Below are positions 59,478-64,000 of a DNA stretch of 64,000 nucleotides, in pieces. The position numbers and the translations under genes were made by a program. Under the pieces are notes generated by a model. The model was not told the DNA's origin and did no database searches. It was given only the letters and a program-made list of their open reading frames with translations. The stretch spans positions 21,113-85,112 of the forward strand of contig DASXMR010000098.1 of the NCBI GenBank assembly GCA_036495525.1. The letters run 5' to 3'. The first letter of the stretch is position 1, and each line of letters begins with the position of its first letter. The stretch is from DASXMR01 sp036495525 (lineage in GTDB: Bacteria > Actinomycetota > Actinomycetes > Streptosporangiales > Streptosporangiaceae).

Positions 59478-60148
59478 CCAGGGTCCTGGTCATCGATGAC
59501 GAGGCACCCATCCTGCGCGCGCTGCGGATCAACCTGACGGCACGCAAGTACGAGGTGAGCACGGCGTCAGACGGCGCGTCCGGTCTCGCCGCCATGGCCA
59601 GGGACCGGCCGGACGTGCTCATCCTGGATCTGGGGCTGCCCGACATGGATGGCACCGAGGTGATCCGCGGCGTCCGGGGCTGGACCCCGACCCCGATCAT
59701 CGTGCTGTCCGCCTGGGGCCAGGAGGCGCAGAAGGTCGCCGCGCTCGACGCCGGCGCCGACGACTACGTCACCAAGCCGTTCGGGATGAACGAGCTGCTC
59801 GCCCGGCTGCGCGCCGCGGTCCGGCGGGCCTCGCCGGCGCCCGACGAGCCGGTCGTCACGACCGCTGACTTCTCCGTGGACCTGGCCGGCAAGCAGGTCA
59901 GCCGCGACGGCCAGGGCATCAGGCTCACCCCGACCGAGTGGCAGCTGCTCGAGGTGCTGGTACGGCACGCCGACCGGCTGGTCAGCCAGCGCCAGCTGCT
60001 GCAGGAGGTCTGGGGACCTGAGTACCAGACCGAGGCGAATTACCTGCGGGTGTACGTGGCCAACCTGCGGCGCAAGCTGGAGCCCGACCCGTCAGCGCCG
60101 CGTTACCTGCTCACCGAGCCCGGCATGGGCTACCGCTTCCGCCCGTGA
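59474..60148 (+). CDS. kdpE: KdpE-like OmpR-family response regulator
   Basis: 224 residues. The receiver domain has the acidic pocket DDE, phospho-acceptor D52 (LILDLGLPDMDG), Thr/Ser switch in VLSAW and K101 (TKPF). The C-terminal winged helix shows LTPTEWQLLEVLVRHADRLVSQRQLLQEVWG and YLRVYVANLRRKLE. The sequence is close to KdpE. It is coupled to the kinase gene by a GTGA overlap and is convergent with the permease gene 14 nt away. Confidence 0.9.
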   Translation: MTRVLVIDDEAPILRALRINLTARKYEVSTASDGASGLAAMARDRPDVLILDLGLPDMDGTEVIRGVRGWTPTPIIVLSAWGQEAQKVAALDAGADDYVTKPFGMNELLARLRAAVRRASPAPDEPVVTTADFSVDLAGKQVSRDGQGIRLTPTEWQLLEVLVRHADRLVSQRQLLQEVWGPEYQTEANYLRVYVANLRRKLEPDPSAPRYLLTEPGMGYRFRP

Positions 60149-60161
60149 CCAGCAGGCTGGC

Positions 60162-62471
60162 TCAGTCGCCGCCGGAGGCGCGCAGCTCGTAGACCGGGTT
60201 GAAGATCGTCCGCTCGCCCTTGATCTCGGCCACCCGGCCGCGGACCACCAGCCTCCGGCCAGGCTCGATGCCCGGGATGTTGCGCCGGCCGAGCCAGACC
60301 AGGGTCAGGTTCCCGGTGCCGTCCCACATGTCGGCTTCCATGGTCAGGCTGGCGCCGCGCGGGCGCAGCGTCACTGTCCGCAGCGTGCCAGCGATGTCGA
60401 CCAGCTGCCGGTCGGCGCAGTTCGCGATCGGCGTCGCGCTCGCCCCGCCCATGCCGGGCATACTGCTGAGCTCGGCCTGCAGGTCCTGCGCGGCCAGGTG
60501 CTCGCGGCCGACGGTGAGCCGCCCGATCGGGCTGCGCGGCGGGGCGTGCGGCATCGCTCTGGTCGCTGAGCTGAGCTGGTAGGGGACGCTCGCGACGACG
60601 ACGCCGCGCAGCTGCAGCAGCCGGGCCTTGAGCCGCAGCGCCGACTGGTTGTGCAGCACCTGCTCCCACCAGTGCCCGAGCACGTACTCGGGGATGTACA
60701 CGGTGATGATGTCCCGCGGGCTCTCCCGGCGCAGCCGCTTGACGTACTCCATCACTGGCCGGCTGATCTCCCGGTACGGCGAGGAGATGACCGTGAGCGG
60801 CAGCGGCATGTCGCTGCGGTCCCACTCCTGCTTGAGCCGCGCGGTCTCGTCCTCGTCCACCTCGACGGTGATCGCCTCGAGCTGGCTCGGCCTGGTGGCC
60901 CTGGCGTAGGCGAGCGCGCGCAGCGTGGGCAGGTGCAGCTTGGAGACCAGCACGATGGACCGGTTGCTGGCCGGCAGCGTCAGCGCCGCGTCCTCGTCGG
61001 GCGTCAGCTCGAGCGCGACGTTGTCGTAGTGCCGGCGGATGCCGTTCATGGTCAGCCAGAACACGCCCATCGCGACCACGGCGATCCACGCGCCGTTCGC
61101 GAACTTGCTGATCAGCACGATCACCAGCACCACGCCCGTGACGACCGCGCCGACGGTATTGATCGCGCGGGAGCGCATCATCCGCCGCCGCACCGCGCGG
61201 TCGGTGACGGTGCGCAGGTTGCGGTTCCAGTGCCGGATCATGCCGGTCTGGCTGCAGGTGAAGGACACGAACACGCCGATGATGTACAGCTGGATCAGCC
61301 GGGTCGGCGAGGCGTTGAAGGCGACGATGAGCACGACGGCAAAGCCGGCCAGCAGCAGGATCCCGTTGCTGTAGGCGAGCCGGTCGCCGCGGTTGCGCAG
61401 CTGCCGGGGCAGGAAGCCGTCCTTGGCCAGGATAGACGCCAGCACAGGAAAGCCGTTGAAGGCCGTGTTCGCGGCCAGCACCATGATCAGCGCGGTGACC
61501 AGCTGCAGCACGTAGAACAGGGGGGAGGACCCGCCGAACACCGCGCGGCCGATCTGCGCGATCACCGTCCTGGCCGGATGGCCAGCCGGCAGCACCACGT
61601 CACCTGGCTCGCCGACGTGCACGTGCGCGATCAGGGCCAGCGCGGTGATACCAGCGAACATCGCGACCGAGATGCCGCCGAGCAGGGCCAGCGTCGTCGC
61701 CGCGTTCTTGCTCTTGGGCTTGCGGAAGGCCGGCACGCCGTTGCTGATCGCCTCGACGCCGGTCAGCGCGGTGCATCCGGAGGAGAACGCGCGCAGCAGC
61801 AGGAAGACCAGCAGCAGGCCGCTGAACTCACGGACCGACCGGTACTGGTAGTGCGCGCTCTCCGCCTGCAGGTGGTGACCGAGTGACAGCCTGATGGCGC
61901 CCCAGACGATCAGCAGCGTCACCGCGCCGATGAAGCAGTAGGTCGGGATCGCGAAGGCGGTGCCTGACTCGCGCACGCCGCGCAGGTTCATCACTGCGAT
62001 GGTCGCGACCACGATCACCGCGACGAGCGTGACCTCCGAGTCGAGCGCTGGGAACGCCGAGGCAAGGTTCGCCACGCCGGAGGAGACAGACACCGCGACG
62101 GTCAGCGTGTAGTCCACCATCAGCGCGCTGGCCACGGTCACGCCGACCTTGCCGCCGAGATTGGTGGTGGTGACCTCGTAGTCGCCGCCGCCAGACGGGT
62201 AGGCGTGCACGTTCTGCCGGTACGAGGCGACGACGACCAGCATCAGCAGGCCGACGGCCACCGCGATCCACGGGGTATGGGTCAGCAGCGCCACCCCGCC
62301 CGCCGACAGCACGATCAGGATCTGCTCGGTGGCATAGGCCACCGACGACAGCGCATCGCTGGCGAACACCGGCAGCGCGATCTTCTTCGGCAGCAGCGTA
62401 TGGCTGAGCCGGTCCGACTGCACCGGCCTGCCCACGAGCATGCGCTTGACGACGCCGAACACCATGGCCAC
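60162..62471 (-). CDS. KimA-like APC permease fused to a C-terminal OB-fold domain
   Basis: 769 residues. About 12 membrane segments in the first 500 residues, with APC/KUP motifs FASDALSSVAYATEQILIVL and YPSGGGDYEVTTTNLG. A cytosolic nucleotide-binding-like region follows (SIVLVSKLHLPTLRALAYARATRP, DIITVYIPEYVLGHWWEQVLH), as in KimA/YdaO potassium importers. From about residue 656 comes an extra domain (VDIAGTLRTVTLRPRGASLT, LVWLGRRNIPGIEPGRRLVVRG, IFNPVYEL) that looks like the OB-fold protein encoded separately near ceoBC potassium genes in other actinobacteria. A TAGCAT box just before the GTG suggests leaderless expression. KdpDE adjacency supports a potassium role. Confidence 0.85.
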   Translation of the reverse strand: MAMVFGVVKRMLVGRPVQSDRLSHTLLPKKIALPVFASDALSSVAYATEQILIVLSAGGVALLTHTPWIAVAVGLLMLVVVASYRQNVHAYPSGGGDYEVTTTNLGGKVGVTVASALMVDYTLTVAVSVSSGVANLASAFPALDSEVTLVAVIVVATIAVMNLRGVRESGTAFAIPTYCFIGAVTLLIVWGAIRLSLGHHLQAESAHYQYRSVREFSGLLLVFLLLRAFSSGCTALTGVEAISNGVPAFRKPKSKNAATTLALLGGISVAMFAGITALALIAHVHVGEPGDVVLPAGHPARTVIAQIGRAVFGGSSPLFYVLQLVTALIMVLAANTAFNGFPVLASILAKDGFLPRQLRNRGDRLAYSNGILLLAGFAVVLIVAFNASPTRLIQLYIIGVFVSFTCSQTGMIRHWNRNLRTVTDRAVRRRMMRSRAINTVGAVVTGVVLVIVLISKFANGAWIAVVAMGVFWLTMNGIRRHYDNVALELTPDEDAALTLPASNRSIVLVSKLHLPTLRALAYARATRPSQLEAITVEVDEDETARLKQEWDRSDMPLPLTVISSPYREISRPVMEYVKRLRRESPRDIITVYIPEYVLGHWWEQVLHNQSALRLKARLLQLRGVVVASVPYQLSSATRAMPHAPPRSPIGRLTVGREHLAAQDLQAELSSMPGMGGASATPIANCADRQLVDIAGTLRTVTLRPRGASLTMEADMWDGTGNLTLVWLGRRNIPGIEPGRRLVVRGRVAEIKGERTIFNPVYELRASGGD

Positions 62472-62684
62472 GAGCGAATGCTAGGCCGGAACCGGCCAAA
62501 CCGCATACGGGCGCCGCAGACCCTGCCGATCCGCGACGGATTTCGGGCGTCACAGACCCCACTTTCTTACCGGCAGAAACAGCTCTTTTCGCCGATAGCG
62601 GTTGTGAGCCGTCAGGGTGTGCGCCATGCTGTCACGCGGTTACAGACAGCCCCAGCCGGGGCCAGCACGCGGGAGCGGCCGATC

Positions 62685-63335
62685 ATGTCAGCAGCAGCCA
62701 CGTCCAGGCCGCCGGAGACCGCGCGCGTCGCCCGGTTAGCCGGCCCAAGGTCGTTATCGCTCCCGCCGGGCCGCCGGCCCGCGTTGTGCCGGTTATCCGC
62801 GCTGCTGCTGCTCAGCCTGTTAGCCGCGGGCTGCGCCGCGCCGCGGCAGCTAGCGGCGCCGGTCCCGAGCGCGGCTTCTGCCGGACCGGCCACATCGGCT
62901 AGCCCGTCGCCTGGTCACGTCCAGCTGACTGCGCGGCAGCAAGTCGCCGCCGCCTACCGGAGTTACTGGCGAGCGTTCGTCGCGGCCTGGCGCTCCCGCA
63001 ACGCAGCCAGCGCCCGGCGAATCCTTGCCCCGGACGTAGTGCCCGACGGCGTCGGCCTGGACCTGACCTCCGACCGGCAGATGTGGGCCAGGCACGAAGG
63101 TCCTGACGGCGCCGCGATGCCGCACGTGCTCAGCATCCGCTTATTTGGCCACACTGCCGCCCTGCACGATTGCCTTGATCTCAGCCACCTCGGTGACATC
63201 GACACCCGGACCGGGCGGCTGCTGCCGGACAGCTTCGGCCCGCAGCGGATGAACTTCTACGTCACGCTCGTGCGCGGCAGCGGCCGGTGGCTGGTCAGGA
63301 CATTCACCGAGGCCGACCAGCCATGCTCGCCATGA
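62685..63335 (+). CDS. Putative lipoprotein of unknown function
   Basis: 216 residues from the ATG at 62685 (GGAG upstream). An Arg-rich N-terminus, hydrophobic core and lipobox LAAGC predict a lipid-anchored exported protein. The mature part has a helix (QQVAAAYRSYWRAFVAAWRSRNAASARRIL) typical of small extracytoplasmic domains with an NTF2-like look, ending in FYVTLVRGSGRWLVRTF and a final Cys. It overlaps the next gene by ATGA, so the two are co-expressed. Function unknown. Confidence 0.8.
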   Translation: MSAAATSRPPETARVARLAGPRSLSLPPGRRPALCRLSALLLLSLLAAGCAAPRQLAAPVPSAASAGPATSASPSPGHVQLTARQQVAAAYRSYWRAFVAAWRSRNAASARRILAPDVVPDGVGLDLTSDRQMWARHEGPDGAAMPHVLSIRLFGHTAALHDCLDLSHLGDIDTRTGRLLPDSFGPQRMNFYVTLVRGSGRWLVRTFTEADQPCSP

Positions 63336-64000
63336 CCAAGCTCCGCCAGGCAGCCCTGGCCGCCACCGTCGGCGCCTGGGCGGTGATCGGCCACGGCGCG
63401 ACGGCCGCCGCTGCGCAGACCCGGCCGGGCACGGCGGACAGCACTGCCGCAGTCGTTCACGCTGGCCGTCCAGAAGCCGCCAGGTCGACCCTGCCAGCGG
63501 CCGAGCCGGGCAACCTGCCCGGCGGCAGCTGCCAGCCGCACCAGATCGGCCCGACTACCTGGACGGTGGTCTGCCAGGACTCGACTGGCTTGCCGGGGGG
63601 GCCCGGCTCGCCCGGATCCGGCCGGCGCTCGGCCCTGGTCTGCGGGCTCACGCCGCTTTCAGAGTCACAGCTGCTCTTCCTCGGCCTGCCGAAGCCGCCG
63701 CACGGCGAGCACTGGGCGGCGATCACCTGCACCGGCGATCAGCCGTTCGGCGGTGTCGTACTGGTCGGCCGGCCAGGAACGCCGGCGATCACCCCCGCCG
63801 ACCTGCTGCAGGTCGCGATCACCCGGCTGCACGTGCCCGTGCTGCCGGCGGAGACCGCGCCGCCGCTGGGCAGGCCCGGGCTGGTCGGCCTGCCGGAGTG
63901 GTTCTGGGTGCCGCGCGGGCGCTGGCACCCGGTCAGCGTGACGGTCACGGCCGGCCAGGTGCAGGCGACGGCTACCGCGACGCCGTTGCGGCTGACGTTC
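63332..64000 (+). CDS. Exported protein of unknown function (3' end outside window)
   Basis: 223 codons are visible and the frame is still open at the window end. The start at 63332 overlaps the lipoprotein stop (ATGA); an in-frame ATG at 63323 is possible. The N-terminus MTKLRQAALAATVGAWAVIG with ATAAAAQ is a signal peptide. Later come several Cys (SCQPHQ, VVCQDS, LVCGLT, ITCTGD) and GRPGLVGLPEWFWVPRGRWHPVSVTVTA, a segment reminiscent of secreted actinobacterial envelope proteins. No enzyme motif is seen. Confidence 0.75.
   Translation, partial: MTKLRQAALAATVGAWAVIGHGATAAAAQTRPGTADSTAAVVHAGRPEAARSTLPAAEPGNLPGGSCQPHQIGPTTWTVVCQDSTGLPGGPGSPGSGRRSALVCGLTPLSESQLLFLGLPKPPHGEHWAAITCTGDQPFGGVVLVGRPGTPAITPADLLQVAITRLHVPVLPAETAPPLGRPGLVGLPEWFWVPRGRWHPVSVTVTAGQVQATATATPLRLTF

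Noticed and set aside
62472..62684. c-di-AMP (ydaO/yuaA) riboswitch upstream of the KimA-like permease
   Set aside because: The 213-bp gap has no recognisable riboswitch core, and a TAGCAT box immediately before the GTG suggests a leaderless transcript with no room for one.
1..64000. tRNA, rRNA, CRISPR arrays, transposases, phage genes
   Set aside because: Scanned for by eye. No cloverleaf-like sequence, regularly spaced repeats, DDE transposase motifs or integrase motifs were found.

Overview
The window is a contiguous piece of a very GC-rich (about 70% or more) chromosome from an actinomycete. The signs are GTG starts, GTGA/ATGA start-stop overlaps, leaderless-type promoters, XRE-DUF5753 and XRE-MmyB regulators, DUF1707 and DUF4097 proteins, several ECF sigma factors and a class I KARI-centred branched-chain cluster. 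I cannot name the genus. No rRNA, tRNA, CRISPR array, prophage or insertion sequence was recognised. The first and last genes run off the window.

Layout. (1) 1-11.5 kb is mixed housekeeping and accessory DNA: a secreted propeller-like protein, a VOC protein, a COG4705-type membrane protein, UppP, a BlaI/M56 sensor-repressor pair, an XRE-DUF5753 regulator, a PAS protein, an alpha/beta hydrolase, a DUF1707 protein, an ATP-dependent DNA ligase and a GPR1/FUN34/YaaH permease. An identical 44-bp promoter-operator block lies in front of both uppP and blaI. (2) 11.6-24.7 kb is a soluble diiron monooxygenase locus of the propane monooxygenase (Prm/Mim) type. It has a GAF-Fis activator, a small unknown protein, hydroxylase large subunit, reductase, hydroxylase small subunit, coupling protein, amidohydrolase, DUF59 protein, zinc alcohol dehydrogenase, a dedicated GroEL-like chaperonin and an Nramp metal transporter. 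A shared palindrome, GTCTCA-N3-TGAGA, lies in the two intergenic regions that control it. (3) 24.7-38.9 kb is accessory metabolism and signalling: a flavin monooxygenase, an SDR/amidohydrolase pair, an N-terminally truncated HAD protein, an XRE-MmyB regulator, an ECF sigma factor with two paralogous zinc anti-sigma-like proteins around a lipoprotein, a Baeyer-Villiger monooxygenase interrupted by an in-frame amber codon, and a pyruvate-dehydrogenase-E1-like enzyme.

(4) 38.9-49.5 kb is a branched-chain amino acid block: leuC-leuD, then ilvB-ilvN-ilvC-leuB-cimA-ilvD. Each half is preceded by a tiny leader peptide with a run of branched-chain codons (Leu-Val-Leu-Ile-Leu before leuC; Val-Ile-Leu-Ile before ilvB), written mostly in codons that are rare here. 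The ilvB leader is followed by a classic hairpin plus U-tract. With citramalate synthase present, the block encodes every step from pyruvate to the keto acid precursor of isoleucine. (5) 49.5-64 kb holds a phosphomannomutase-like HAD protein convergent with phosphoglucomutase, a hydrolase, a coiled-coil protein, an MFS exporter, an ECF sigma factor coupled to a membrane DUF4097 protein, a KdpD/KdpE-like pair, a convergent KimA-like APC permease fused to an OB-fold domain, and two secreted proteins.

Working together: the diiron locus looks like a self-contained short-chain alkane or solvent oxidation module with its own activator, folding factor and alcohol dehydrogenase. The BCAA block looks attenuated by charged branched-chain tRNA supply. 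KdpDE and the permease suggest potassium homeostasis.
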